DNA of 64,000 nt from Antennarius striatus (taxonomy: Eukaryota > Chordata > Actinopteri > Lophiiformes > Antennariidae). The DNA lies in NCBI RefSeq assembly GCF_040054535.1, contig NC_090781.1:12873482-12937481 (forward strand), given 5' to 3'. Shown piece by piece: positions 32,950 through 48,499 of the stretch (within the stretch, counting starts at the first letter, position 1; every line of letters starts with the position of its first letter). The translations under genes were made by a program, and so were the position numbers. The notes beneath the pieces are model-generated. The model searched no databases, was not told the origin of the DNA, and saw only the letters and a program-made list of their open reading frames with translations.

Positions 32950-33930
32950 GAACGTTCCATGGCAATGTGCATAGATCGCATCAAACGCAGTGCATTTTGT
33001 CTTCATGGATTGACCTAATGTAAATGTCTCTGATTGCCTATTAGTGGAAAAACAGTGGGACCTTGAACCTCTCCTTGTAATATATATTTCAAGTATTATT
33101 TTTTTTCCTAGATATAATCAATAAGTGTGGTGAACACTTCCAAAATGATGTTTCTTTTATTTAAATGTCTATGACAAGACTGCAGGTTTATATGGTGCAT
33201 CTTCCGCATTTGCAGCCACTAACTGCCCATTCCTGCAATAAGTCATAAAAAATCTCAATATATCAGATACTTTTAGTTATAAAATTAGCAAACATAAAAG
33301 CAGGCCATACATTTTCATGAACTTGAAAGAAGGCCATACATAAATAAATGAGAAAAAAAAAATTAACAAGCTCAAATGAAAAAAAATACAAAAGTTAGCA
33401 GTTAATTTTAAAAAATGTTCTTTTATTTTGAAATAAAAATTTTCTGGGAGCATGTCTGACATAAGTGAGTGTACAGAGCCCCTCCGTATGTGTGAGATAT
33501 ACTATGTATTTAACATGTTTTAACAAATGTATGCGTGATGGACCAGTGAGGAGTTGCCTCTGGCGGGATGTGGCCTGAGGGCTCCCCAACTGAAGTGACC
33601 GGCAATGTAGGCCTTTCACAGACATGTGCTTGTTAATTAGTCTAAAAACATTACATATACCATTTTTACGACAACAGAATAACTTTCTGTCTTTTGAATT
33701 TTTTCTTTTTAAGCCTTTTTCCATTTCAGAGAAGAAAAGCAAGACAGAATAGGCCTGAAGGAGTGTTTGCACAGCCATCCTGGAATGGTGAGAAATAATT
33801 AATACCTGAAGAAATGACCTGGATTCCAATATTTGTTTTTCCGGTTGATTCTGATAATGATCTTGTTCTTTCAAGTGTGACGCTCCAACTGTCACTTTGT
33901 ATAACAATCACACTCTCTGCCAGGCGAGTA
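32950..33930. other. non-coding, nothing recognised
   Basis: A 170-codon open frame on the minus strand (33395-33907) has no motif, splice context or family resemblance that I can support. Confidence 0.5.
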
Positions 33931-33934
33931 GCCT

Positions 33935-34250
33935 CTGTCTCTGTCTCTCTGATTGAAGAGGTGGATCAGCACTTCGTCGGTCAGCCAGCAGCCACTGATC
34001 ATCCTGTCATCTCTAAATACTGGGCTCTAAGTCCACCTCACGGTGAGATCATAAACTATTTGATCAGCCTCTCCTGGTTCGCCTGACTCAAGCTTCTTCA
34101 GTTCCCTTGTTCAGTTCTCCTGTTCGACTGGACTCCCCAGTTTAGGCTCTAGCTCTGACTCTAAAGCTGAGGAGAGACTCCTCAATCATCTATCATTAGT
34201 TTAATAAACACTTTCTTATTTAAACTCACTGTCTTCTCCATATTGGGTTC
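33935..34250 (+). mobile_element. possible retroelement terminal fragment
   Basis: The order TCATCTCTAAATACTGGGCTC, CCACCTCACGG, CTCCTGGTTCGCCTGACTC, TTTAATAAACAC and ACTGTCTTCTCCATATTGGG follows the layout of a common teleost repeat end with a built-in AATAAA. I recall the pattern but cannot name the family, and no internal coding part is present. Confidence 0.4.
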
Positions 34251-34254
34251 AGTT

Positions 34255-35397
34255 ATGATTGTGCTTTTCTATTTGTCACTAAAACGAGGCCTTTCATTGC
34301 AGCGGAGTATATATTTCTTTCGTAACATTTTTGTTATGGGTGTGATGACTTATTCTTGTAAGCTTTTGATTCTTATATCTTCCTTCTTTCTTTTCAGTGA
34401 CATAATTGTGAATAAAGTTGATATTAAAAATGGATTGCTTATTCAAAGTCTCCTTCAAGAGCACATGCCACTGAGACTGTACAGAAAAAATCTCTATCAA
34501 GAATTTTACTCCCTGGAAACTGGTGGGTTCCTTTGCGCCAGTATGAAATCAGCCACTATGAGATCTGATTTAATTCCACAATTTATTTTCAGTGTGTTTG
34601 TTAAACCTGCTGTAAGCTAACATGTAACTGCAGAAGAAAGATCGTATAGAAAGCCCCTGAGGAGGACGTGAGGATGTCGGAACCTGTGTAGCGTTGAGCA
34701 TTGATGGAACTTGATGTGTATGGTACGGACCAACACCATGGGTGCTAACACACCTCTAAAAATGAGACCTTATCCAATTTGTGTTCGTCTCAAGTCCACT
34801 GGAACCCACAGAGGTCTGCAGTGTTTTTGTGATGGTGTTTATATACAGTATGGCTCGTGCATTGAAGATAGCATCTCAGCCTGGAGACAAGCTGTGCTGA
34901 CTTACAGCTCCAGGTCCCAGGGGTAAAACACTACATGGAATCAGGTTTTTTGGAACACTCACAACCTTCTCAGTCTCTTTTGCTTTATAAAAGAGACAAA
35001 AAGATCTGCCTGTTGCATAAAGTTCACATCCACACGCAAATATGCCATACGTGCTTTCATCATTAGTTTTCAAACTCTGGCTGAGACTTTGGGTGTGATG
35101 TTTTCATGTCAACAGGGGGCAACCTGGTGCAAGGGCAGATTTAAGGATTTCTAACCTCCACAGGCATAAGTGATGGTTGGAATCAGATCCACCACAGAGG
35201 ATATCTGTTAAATACAGACAGGATACAATTTATTTTACTCCAGGAGCTACCAATACTAAGATCCGAGCGACATCTATTAAAAGTAGTGGAGTACTCCTCC
35301 CAGGAAGGTGTGGTTAATGCTCATATTTCCTTTTGTTAGGAGTGAAACCTGCAGGTTGATAAGAAAGAAAGAGCCAGACTGCAAGAATTCCAAAACA
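34255..35397. other. non-coding, nothing recognised
   Basis: Short frames only. One CTCF-like core (CAGGGGGCAA, about 35115) is present. Confidence 0.5.
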
Positions 35398-35434
35398 TGC
35401 ACACACACACTTAAATACACACACACACACACGC

Positions 35435-35484
<50 letters not shown>

Positions 35485-35508
35485 GCACACACGCACGCAC
35501 ATACACAC
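35398..35508. repeat. compound (CA)n microsatellite
   Basis: CA runs interrupted by CG and TTAAAT words. Confidence 0.95.
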
Positions 35509-35509
35509 A

Positions 35510-37695
35510 TTTTAAAATTCATTACAGGTATAGAACGCTACCAAAATGAAGTAAAGGGATGCCTGTGTAAAGTTTTCAACCTGCATTGAGGATTGTTTCA
35601 TGTGTGCCTGTACATGTGTGTGTATCTGTAACCATGGAGAGACCAGTCCATAATATCCTGGACAGTTTTATTGTTTTATGGCCAAGGTAGAGTTATGGCA
35701 AGGTTATAAAAGGCTGACACGCTAAACTTTCACAGCATAGATCTCTGTCATCGCTGGAGTAATGATGCTTTTTTATTTTCAAATAGATCAAACTCATTTC
35801 TAAAATCTTGTCATCAGTTATTTGAATGTTTCTCTGTTGTTATACTATTTTGTCTCATCTTATGCATTATGCACAAGTGGCCCATCAGAACCAGCTTTTC
35901 ATGAATAACTTTTTTTTTTCCACCAGTTGCAGTGTTGCAACCTTGTTTAGTGGAATACAAAACTACTCCATCAATTAAGTTAACTATGTGTATATTTGCT
36001 TATGTTTGCTACTTATATGTTTGCTGTGTTAATCCGTTTTAACATCATACAGTCTTCAGCCTTTTGACAGCTAACAACCACGTAGCTGCTTTCCATTATT
36101 TTACGGACTTGTGTGATCTCCATGAGTGTACTGATGGGGGATCAATCTACGACAGAGCTGTTATTTATCTCTCAGAAGACTCAGAGTAGGTGTGTTTGTG
36201 TGGCTGTGATACCGCTTCAGAGACCAGTCAACCCAGTGAGTCATTGCCTCGCTACCTGAAGTAAACTGTACCTCTGTTTTTCACTGCTTGCTGCACTTCC
36301 TGTTTTATTTCTCTTTCTATAGTTCTATCTAAAGATATTTTCCCCAACTTTTCCATTCTGGGTAACTGATTCTCCACTGGCATCCTCTCAGTGGTCTTTA
36401 CCAGCTTGAACTGTTTTTCCTTGTCTTTGAGGTCCTTTCTTCACAACTGTATGCAGCAGAGAATGGAACATTCAGTCTGATAAATATTAATTTATGGATG
36501 TATAAAAATGAATGGATGTCATTCTTTTCTCAGTGGGTCCAGGTCTGTGTTTACAAAATGAACATTCAAGATAGTTCCATTTAGCAGATTAAACAAATAC
36601 AACAAATTGTTAATGTTTACAGCAACACATATTGTGGGGATTATAAAATTAAATCAACCCACTATCATTTATAAATTGAAATAATAATAAATAACAGATT
36701 ATGCGTTGACTAAAAAAGTTCGGAGGAACATTTGGACTAATTGTGATACTGTGTATTTTAAATGTCTCTCCAAATTGCAATTTGGGTGTTTGTAATGGTT
36801 TAAAAACATACAAAAACATATCAGATGCATCCAAACTTTAATAAATCATGTTCAATAAACCCAACTCTTTTTGTCACTCTTGTCAACAACTACTGAGGAC
36901 TCCAGGAGTGAACTGATCACCTGAACATGTTGAGAATAAAACCATCATTTAAATCACTTATACCAAAGTTGCACGTTTTCTTTGCTTTATAGAAAATAAA
37001 TGAAAAGTAAACATTCTAGTAAATATTTTACAGCATTATAAATTACAGTTAATTTTTATCTCTAATTGTAAACTTGAGATTTTATGGCATTAGACACAAG
37101 TGTCCTTTAAATTTAGAAATTAGACTTTAAGACTTCAAGTATTTACAGTGGTCTTTTTAAAAACAAATCAGTTGATCATAAAACGACGATTAATAATAAT
37201 TGAAAATAAATAAAAGGAATGAAACACCACATTCATTTACAGATGAAAAAAGTCTATATTTTTCATGCAGTCATGTATTTAAAATTTTAAAAATGTTCAA
37301 TATTCTCATGTTTTGTGAGAATATTCTCCATGCTCTTCTGAGGAATGTTGGTCGGACGGCATGATGATATTATCTTGATAATGAAGACTTTTAACAGGCG
37401 TATTACAGGCAAAGTGATTCATGGACCTGGACTTCTATTTCCTCCTCTGACTTTGTTTTAAAGGGGCGAGAATGTCACATGGTCTTACTCAGATTCATTC
37501 ATTAAAGTTATATTTTTGGTCCATAATGTTTCGGATCCGAAGATCCTCAGAGTTTAGAAACCAGGATGCTGTTCAGTGTTTTTCTGAACAGAGCAAAACA
37601 TATTCACACCCGCAGGGTAGAACCTGATGTACTCAACTGACTCACATCTTCATCTTCATTAGTCATTCACTGTTGAACCGTTGTTCTATTGTACT
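35510..37695. other. 2.2 kb of AT-rich non-coding DNA
   Basis: No exon, RNA gene or repeat family is recognised on either strand. Confidence 0.5.
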
Positions 37696-37699
37696 CCTC

Positions 37700-39795
<2,096 letters not shown>

Positions 39796-39796
39796 C

Positions 39797-39928
<132 letters not shown>

Positions 39929-39931
39929 GCA

Positions 39932-41475
39932 GGCTACGTGGGCAGTGCAGGTCAGATAGAGCAGGTAACTGATTATCCAGTCTGGTCGAACCAGGTCTGA
40001 TGCAGGAAGAGGAGGGGAGGGGGGGGGGGCATCCTGAGGTATATCTTTATACACTCATTGGTTTCACCCTTAAAGCTTTCAACCCCAAACTTTACACCCT
40101 GACCATAAATGCAAAGGATTTCCTCCGCATTGTTGTGTTTAAAGCGTGCTTTTGTTCAGTTAAGACACAAGAAAAACAGACTGCAGCAAAGCCCTTAAAA
40201 GAGGTGAAGATTCTCCGGCCATGGACAAACAAGAGTTGGCCACAGAGAGTTTCAAATGACAGCCTCCTTCTTGGTGTGAAACTTTTAATCTATTAAGGTT
40301 ACCAAACTAAGTTATCTCATGAGAGAGATGTTAATGAGACGCAAAGAGATGATTCATCCAGCGTCATCAAGTTATTGGACAACTAAGAGAAGCATTTAAG
40401 AAAAGGGGGAACCATTAAACCCACTTTTAAAAGTGATGTCCTGATATCCGATGGAAATGCATCAGATTGACTGTCCAGGATTTGATTGGTTGCAGCACTG
40501 ATACTAGATTCATTTCATCATTACATTACATCAGCTATAAAGATTCTTGCTTGAATAGATTCCTGATATAAATCTCACAGCCGTCTCCTTTGTCTTACTA
40601 CTTGGAATGAGGAAGCCAAGCCAAAGTGCTGAGGTTAAAGGTGACATTTGGTTGTCATGGTAACCTCATTTAGGTTAGTATCAGGGGGTGTTATCAGCAT
40701 TCTCTGAAGAGACGTCAGTCTGACTCACCTTCACATGCCAACTCACTCAATTAAACCAGTCAAAATGATGACATTCCCATAAATGTTTCTTTTGCTTCAT
40801 CTTCGGCTGGTGTTGTTGACATATAGGGAATTAAAGCGGGATAATAGCAGTGATTTCAGCAACAGGATTTTTGCTCAGTGATCTGTGATTGGTCAGCGTG
40901 TTACATCACTTACGGTATTTCAGCAGCGGGAAGGAATTTCCCACTCAGAGATCAATAAACCCCAGCTGGACTCTTCCTGCTGCTGCTTTCTGCTACTACT
41001 GTAAGCATTTGTACTGTCGTCACAAATACTGTCACAGTGCTTCTTCAGCTGTAGCTTATGATAGTCTTACCTCTGGTATAGACGGGACTATCGTCACTAT
41101 TATTACTGCTGCTAAGTTCTACAGCTCCTACAACAACTGTCACTACAGTTCCTGCCTTCAAAACAGCAACTATCAAACCTTTAGCCTGCTGGAAGGAAAC
41201 GCTAAAAACCTTGACAGTGGAATCTCACATAATGAACGACATCAAATCTTTCCATTCTGAGCAATTTAACTGATAATAATAATAATATTTTCACCCAATT
41301 TGAATGAAAATTGTACCATGGAATCTTTTCAGTCATGGCTCAGTGCTGGGGGAGGTGGTCTGTCTGTTTTAGAGTTAGCACATCCTCTGACTTATGACTA
41401 TAAAGTATGATTAGTCAAGCTTGGTCTTCTCTTTTTTGCTGAATAAACTATATTTTGTGACATTTGGAAATAAAA
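39932..41475. other. 1.5 kb of non-coding DNA
   Basis: It contains a G homopolymer at about 40018-40029. No exon is recognised. Confidence 0.5.
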
Positions 41476-41479
41476 TCAG

Positions 41480-41640
41480 CATTTTTATAGCTATGCTGAT
41501 GACATACGGCTGTACATTTAGCTTGAGCCTGATGAACATAAATGTCTGTGTTCCTTAACTGCTGGTATGTCAACAATAAAAACTGGCTTCTTGAAACTGA
41601 ATGAAGACAAACCTGAAATACTTTTAATTATCATACACAC
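41480..41640 (+). pseudogene. L2-like LINE reverse-transcriptase fragment
   Basis: From 41483 the frame reads FYSYADDIRLYI, then a TAG, then LEPDE and after a decayed stretch GFLKLNEDKPEILLI. This is the Y-ADD catalytic motif C and the following -F-LN--KTE-L pattern of L2-type reverse transcriptases. One internal stop and the lack of flanking RT motifs show an old, short fragment. Confidence 0.7.
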
Positions 41641-41644
41641 AGAT

Positions 41645-43665
41645 ATTCATGCTTTTGTTTTTTTAATTATAATTGTCTTGTTTGTTCTGTACTCCAGGAA
41701 GACTAGCTGGGTCCTTCGGCGTCAGCTAATGGAGATCCTGTCAGTAAACTCAGCAGCTTCTTTAATTTTTATTCAATATAGAGCCCGTTCAATTGCATCC
41801 CTTGAATGAAAAGAGTTATACAATTAAAGTGTTTTCTTCTTCTTAATGAAGAATTTGAATGTAAACGAACACAAAGACAGTAATATTCTTATTGATTCAT
41901 TCTGCATTAGCCTGCGAGCAGCACTGAAGTTCTTCTAAAAGAACTTTATTCAATACTTGAGTTCCAAGGAATCCATCATATTGAATGATTCAATAATGTT
42001 TCCATCTAAAAATATTGTCCTTAAAGAGTCACTTTGAGTATATTACCTGCTTTTCTGCTACTAATTGCCACAAGTGTTGCTAATGCTTCTTCTCTTACGG
42101 CTAATAATGCTGCTGGTGTGATTCTTCTGTTACTAAATCTGTCAATACTATTGATTCTGATAACATATCACAACAATTCCTTCTGCTCTTGCTAATACTA
42201 TTGATGCTGTTATTTTTACCAATGCCATGGAATTATTGCTACTGCTACTATTTTCTATTTTGTTTCTGTATTGTTTGACTGCTCCCTGTTCGACCTCATC
42301 GGTTACTGAAGAGCCACTTTCTCTCTACTACTTTTAAGATGTGCACCTCTCCTACCTCTACTACATCTAGTGCAGTTACACACTGTTATCAACTAAAAAG
42401 CTGTGTCTTGAACAGCATGGTCACATCATCCTCCAGATTCAAACAGGTAGCTTCTTTTAATGATCTCTTAAATTCAACAGTAGATACTAGTGGTGTTCTT
42501 CCCTGTCCCATCCACACAAACTCACTCTGCCATCCGCTCTTATCACTGCGAGCCCTTGCCAACCCCCACCAACCCCACCTGCAGCACTAGGCCACATCGC
42601 CACCGTTACACATTAACCATGACTTCCTTTTATCCTGCACAGACAACCCTCAGGTCAATGCCCGACCTGCAACGCTCAAATTGAGATGCTTGATCCGTCA
42701 GTGAAATGCTGATATTATCCTCACCAGGACACAAAAATGTTATCAAAAAAACAAAGTCTTGAAATAGAAATGTTGTCTGAGAGAGGACTCTCTTTAAATT
42801 AATTTGCTTCATTTCCTTTTATTTGAAACTGACTCACTAAGACAGCTGTAATGCTGACTGTCCCCACACAAGACTAATGGATCCCTTTAATGGTTTACTG
42901 GTCTGTTGGTGACTCATCAGGGCTTTGGCAACTGCATGTTTTTATAATTTTAGTTGAGACTAGAGATGTAGTTGGATCAAATATATATTGTAATTTGTCT
43001 GTGTGCTTAAATGTTTTTTTTGTGGTTAGCTCTTGAAACTAGAAACTGTTTTTGAGTCATAAACACATAGAAGATTTAATTTTTTTGTATTTGTATTTTT
43101 CCTGCCATGACATTCCCTTTATTACTTGAATTTACTGTATTAGCTGTCAATTACTCACAATTAGCCAACCCAACTATATTGCTATTTATTAACAAATGTC
43201 CAGAGAAGTTACTGCATACTCTTTTGGAAGCTACCTGATGAATTGAGTAATCATGTTCAGTACAATATCCCAACTTGACCTCTGCTTTGTGGAAGCTAGT
43301 TGTCTCCTGATGGACATGTCATATGGGACCAAAGGTGATTTTCTCTTCCCCTCTTTTTGGCTTATGTGTACTGGTAATTGAGTTATTGCATTCACTGGTA
43401 AGTTGTTTATTCGTTTTAACAGCATCCCCTTTTTTACGTAGTTTGAACTGAAATTTCACATAGGTTTCAGTCATTCTGAAATTGTTGCCAAGTTGTTCTC
43501 TTAAATTAGCGGCTCAGACACTGACCACCACCTCGAAAACAATCAGCAGATCTCAGACACAGGATGCACTTTAGCACATGAAAGTCTGAAACTGCACATG
43601 CACTAGATGGTTGGTGTGCAGTGGTGTGCAACATGCTGTGAACAGATGCCACTGTGGATAAAGAC
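41645..43665. other. 2 kb of non-coding DNA
   Basis: Imperfect CTAC/GCTATT-rich sequence lies around 42050-42260. No exon is recognised. Confidence 0.5.
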
Positions 43666-43667
43666 CC

Positions 43668-43670
<3 letters not shown>

Positions 43671-43735
<65 letters not shown>

Positions 43736-43755
43736 AGACCACCACCACCACCACA
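43671..43755. repeat. (CA)n then (CCA)n microsatellite
   Basis: A CA run of about 29 units is followed by TACACAGA and about six CCA units. Confidence 0.97.
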
Positions 43756-43759
43756 ACCA

Positions 43760-44635
43760 CTGCCTGTCAGTCTGACTGTACACTGAACTGAGGATGGGGT
43801 TCTGCTTGTTTAAAGTTAGAGGTGCTCAACAAATTTCCTGCAGGTGACCAGAAGCATAAAATGAATATATTTTAGAATAAATTTAATGAATGGAACAACA
43901 ACAGATTTGTTATTTAGTTCAGTGGCACATTTTATTTTTTAGAGCTTAAGCTGCTAATGGTGTTTGTAGATCTCGTGCCCTCACTTGATAAGATTTCGTT
44001 TCTGTTCAATGCTTAAACGATAAAGAATTATGTTAAAATAAAGGAGCTGGGCGAGGGCAGGAGGCAGGGCTGACCAATCATTAATGCAGCAGGTATGCCC
44101 CATGTCGTTATCAGCTGGCAGACGGCCAAGCCCCGAGCCGAGAAACAAAAAAAAAAAAAGTCTTATCAGTGGAGGGTGGCCCTGCTCCGGACTGCTCAGG
44201 CCTTCAGACCCGACAATTAACCAGAGAAACTCTGACATGCGTTTGAAGCACTGACGTGAAGAGATATGCGTTATGAAACAAAATGAAGCCTCTGAACTTC
44301 TGTCCTGGTCTGCTGACACGATCGTGATGGTGACACCAATGGACCAATGAGTTTTTTAAAGAAATTTCATTAAAAGACGTCAAATGGGCCGAGAAACAAA
44401 ACATCACTGATCAAGCTCAAATAAAGTTTTCTGAGTTCATCAGTAAGCTCATTATTTTGAGAACTGTTTGACAATCAAGTACATTTTTCTTCATGTAATA
44501 AGTTTTCTTAAGCTAATTGTCAGTCCTACACACAGTCAGTCCTCTCTTCTGTGTCAGCCGTAGTTAAACTGTTTAATAAGTTGACAGTTTTTTAAAAATG
44601 CAGCAATTTTTTACATTTTCTTTTAATTTTATACA
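43760..44635. other. non-coding, nothing recognised
   Basis: A-run at about 44148-44159; no gene feature is visible. Confidence 0.5.
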
Positions 44636-44639
44636 TTGT

Positions 44640-44668
44640 TATAATCCCCGAAGGGAAATTAAGAATGC
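44640..44668 (-). mobile_element. short LINE/SINE tail (ccccgaagggaaatt)
   Basis: TATAATCCCCGAAGGGAAAT is followed by TAAGAATG. On the minus strand this is the hairpin tail TTTCCCTTCGGGGAT found on several fish retroposons. No element body or tRNA head is recognised on the upstream side. Confidence 0.7.
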
Positions 44669-45205
44669 ACACTCTAGTTTTTATTAGTCAATCACACGCA
44701 TGCATATTGGTGTGTATGATCTGTCAAAAAAATTGGTTGACTCATTAATCATGTTTTTTCTGTGTCTTTAATCATACACGACCCCCCCCCACCCTCCCAC
44801 CCATGCAACCCTCCACGCAACCCCCCACACTCATCACCCTCTGCTCTCACCCTTGTCGATCAAACAAGGGTGGGGTTGAGGCAGGGTCACTCCGAGGCTT
44901 CCAACTGATCCCATCAAAACCCATCAACTGTGGTTGTGTGTGTGTGTTTGCACAGCGGTAAAAACCTGAAAGAACACCCCCCCCCTCTCCTCTTTCTCCT
45001 CCATAAACCCTCCCCTTTAGCCAGAACCTCCCAGGACACCCAGGTGTGACCAGACAGACACACTCACACGCACACAACTACGGAGTAAAAACAACAACAA
45101 CTCACACACCTTTCTGTTTTGTATGTTCATACCTGTTTATTTCATGCAGAGGATGATGTGTGACAACAACAAAACTCAAACTGTGTTCCTGTCTGTGTCT
45201 TGTGG

Positions 45206-45227
45206 TGTGTCTCTCTCTCTCTCTGTC

Positions 45228-45276
<49 letters not shown>
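45206..45276. repeat. (TC)n and (GT)n microsatellites
   Basis: A short TC run at about 45209-45224 is followed by a GT run to 45276. Confidence 0.95.
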
Positions 45277-45277
<1 letters not shown>

Positions 45278-45426
45278 CTGAGACCACCGTCCCCTGCACT
45301 GAAAGATAGAGCTGCTGCTATTAGCTCAGTGCCAGGTGAGTCTGTGAGTAAACAGAGCAGACAATAGATATAGCCCATCTCCTCCTGACAACCTGACTCT
45401 GTCAAAGCCAGCCATTGTTCTGCACA

Positions 45427-45429
<3 letters not shown>

Positions 45430-45496
<67 letters not shown>

Positions 45497-45497
45497 T
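45430..45497. repeat. (TG)n microsatellite
   Basis: A TG run with one TTTG interruption. Confidence 0.96.
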
Positions 45498-45934
45498 TCC
45501 AACTAAGAATATACCCAACTGTATACGGATACAGACACACACATGCGCAATGACCTGCATAATACAGGCCGTGACTCACACAGCGACAAGTGTTTGAGTG
45601 TGTGTTGTATATGTGCAGCTGAACATCAGTGCTGCTCTGAAATACAAGGTATAAAAGAAGGAATAGGTAAGAAAGAAGGAATAGAAATGTTCACTTTGTT
45701 TATGGGATGAATAAAGAGTTAAGAAAAGAATAGGTCACTTCAAAACATCACCAACAGGTTTTGTTATAAACAGTGTGTATGAATGACCAGCAGATTTGTG
45801 ATACCTTTAAGTGTGTGTTTATTTCTTGTTAAACACACATTGTAGGTGATACTTTGTCCTTCATAACATGCATGTAGTTCAATGAAGAAAGCCTTTGAAA
45901 TCTACCCTGTTGATATTTTGAGGGTCCTTTAATG

Positions 45935-45969
45935 CACATGCACACACAAACACAAACACAAACACACCC

Positions 45970-46028
<59 letters not shown>

Positions 46029-46047
46029 CACACACGCACACACACAC
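45935..46047. repeat. compound (CA)n microsatellite
   Basis: CAAACA, CACG and CA blocks alternate over about 110 bp. Confidence 0.95.
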
Positions 46048-46049
46048 GA

Positions 46050-47055
46050 TTAATATGTTGAGTGCTGAGTATAGGACGGAAGTTTTTGATTGGCCGGTGC
46101 AGAGCCCGGTCACGTTGTGACATACAGGTTGAGCCTGGTGGAACTTTTTTTGTCGACCACACTGCATTGCCTCTACACACATTGAGGAGGCTGGGCTCAA
46201 GTCAGACAACATTTGCCTCACCTGGTAAATTTAAAAGTTTTCACAAGTATGAAACATCAAATTCATGTGGCAGCTGTCAAATGATTATGTAATAGGATTA
46301 AAAAAAAGACTCTGAGGTAAGTGGTTTGCCAAAAGTCTGAACCTGTCCCCGCCATCACCCCTGAAACATCCACCAGTTCATGTCACACAAAGACCTGCTC
46401 CTGAAACCAGTTCAGTATTTTTACGTTGCTGACAAGAACACATCCATCATTGGCTTATTTATATTGAACTCATTATTAAAATGTTAGGCATCTATTTGAG
46501 TTGAATTCACATCTTTTATTCTGCAACACTAGATTGTCAATCATAATTTTTAAGAAAATGTAATTTTAAAAAATGGGCAGTAAATTAAATAAATTACAGT
46601 CACATCGAGACGATGGTTTAAAATATGTTCGTTTGCTTTGGTTGCTCTTTATTTTACTGTCACATGAAACCACTCTGACGGTTATAACCTGTAAGTTTCT
46701 ACTCATGTAAGTTGGGTTCTATTTAAACTGATAACATAATAATAGTGAGATATTCTATGAATAATTCTAGACAAATAATAGCAAAACAACACAACACACA
46801 CTGACAAATACAAAGGTTGAACATTTCAGTATTATAAATGAGTGGCTCACATGAGGGAATTGTGACTCAAGTTCAGCCAGGAGGAATGTAAGAGCTCTGA
46901 AACGGAAAGAGTGGAGCTGCTGATGAGCTTTTCTGTGGCGCTTTGGACAGAGGAAAGAATATCCGTGACTGAGGCTATTATCCCGGCCCCTCCTTAGCTG
47001 CTCTCCTCCTCCTCCCAGCCACCATATTGTGCAAACAAACCGTGTTAACAGCTGG
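46050..47055. other. 1 kb of non-coding DNA
   Basis: Nothing recognised on either strand. Confidence 0.5.
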
Positions 47056-47057
47056 GA

Positions 47058-47160
<103 letters not shown>

Positions 47161-47162
47161 AT

Positions 47163-48085
47163 GACTGTGTGTGACCTACAGTATATACTGTATGTGCAGT
47201 ATATACTCTATAATATGTGAGTGTTTTTGTGTTTGTTTCAAACAGAATGACTTCAAAAACAACATTAAAACAAAAAATCACAAGCATTAAGAGAGGGACA
47301 TACTGATGCAGAAACACAAACGCCTTTATCTCTCTTATCCTCATCTCGTTGGTGTCTCACACTTTAACCCCATGACTTCTTCACCTCTCTAAACACCGAT
47401 CACCCCCCTCCCTCATCATCTCCTTCCACACCCTACGCCATTCATCCCTCCATCTCAGCATCCCTCCGCCCTGCACTCCATCCCAGTGCAAACACTCCTC
47501 AGCGCTGCAGGAACAAAGCACAGATGAATAATGGTAGTGAAATGTCACCATTTCTTCATGGCGTCCGCCTCCTCCCCTCACTCTCCACCGAAGCCGAGCC
47601 CAAAGTTAACCATTAATCAGCTCGTATAGCACCTGAACCGGGAACAATGAACAGAGACAAGGAGGGTCTATGAGGTATAGCCTGCATGTAGAGAAAAGAA
47701 AACTAAAGGCCAAGACAGATTTTTTTAATTTCAGTAAACTTGAAAAAGAAAAGCATCAACTTATTAGTTACGTCTATTCATTCCCGGTGTTGGTTGAAGG
47801 ACAATCTAAAACAAAACAATCACTTCAATATTTATTTCATTGTTGTTTAAAAATTGTCCAATGTTTCCTTAATTTGATGAAGGGATGTGTGGGTATGCTG
47901 TTCTCTTTTCAACATTTTATTTGACTCTTTGCCAAAGTGTTGTGTGTTTCTGAACTCAGGTGTCACCTAAGCTCTGAGATCACCTCTTAGTCAAACAACA
48001 AGGGCGGCGCTGTGCTGGCTTTCAATGACACCCGAGTTTTAATAGTTTGTGATCTTATCCTCTGTCTTCTTTTTTGTGTGTCTGT
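47163..48085. other. non-coding, nothing recognised
   Basis: Short frames only on both strands. Confidence 0.5.
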
Positions 48086-48088
48086 CAC

Positions 48089-48200
48089 GCACTCACACAC
48101 ACACACGCATGCGCACACACGTGCACACACACACACACACACACAAACACACACTCACACACACACACACACTCACACACACACACACACACACGTGCAC
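48089..48200. repeat. compound (CA)n microsatellite
   Basis: CA runs interrupted by CGCATGCG, CGTG, AAAC and CTCA. Confidence 0.95.
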
Positions 48201-48464
48201 ACAGAATCCCACAAAATATTCTTTTCCCTGTTATGTTTCTTTCTTACGTCTAGAACTCTGATCATCCAAGATTCATGTTGTCCAAAAATCAGCAGTTCCA
48301 GAGGATGATGCACTTCTTGTTCTCACCTGTTGCCATTGCAAGGGTTGATAAATCGTGCTGATCTGTGTATTACATTTTTGAGTTAAATGTCTGCAATCGG
48401 GGATCTCATAACGATAGAGAAAGAATTTTTATAAAATTTCAATATTTAAAAAAAAAAAAATACA

Positions 48465-48495
48465 GTTATAATCCCCGAAGGGAAATTAAGAACGA
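48465..48495 (-). mobile_element. short LINE/SINE tail (ccccgaagggaaatt)
   Basis: TATAATCCCCGAAGGGAAAT and TAAGAACG repeat, almost base for base, the tail at 44640. A run of about 13 As lies just to the left. Confidence 0.7.
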
Positions 48496-48499
48496 AATC

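Noticed and set aside
33395..33907. 170-codon open frame on the minus strand
   Set aside because: It has no domain I recognise and no supporting context, so it is best treated as chance.
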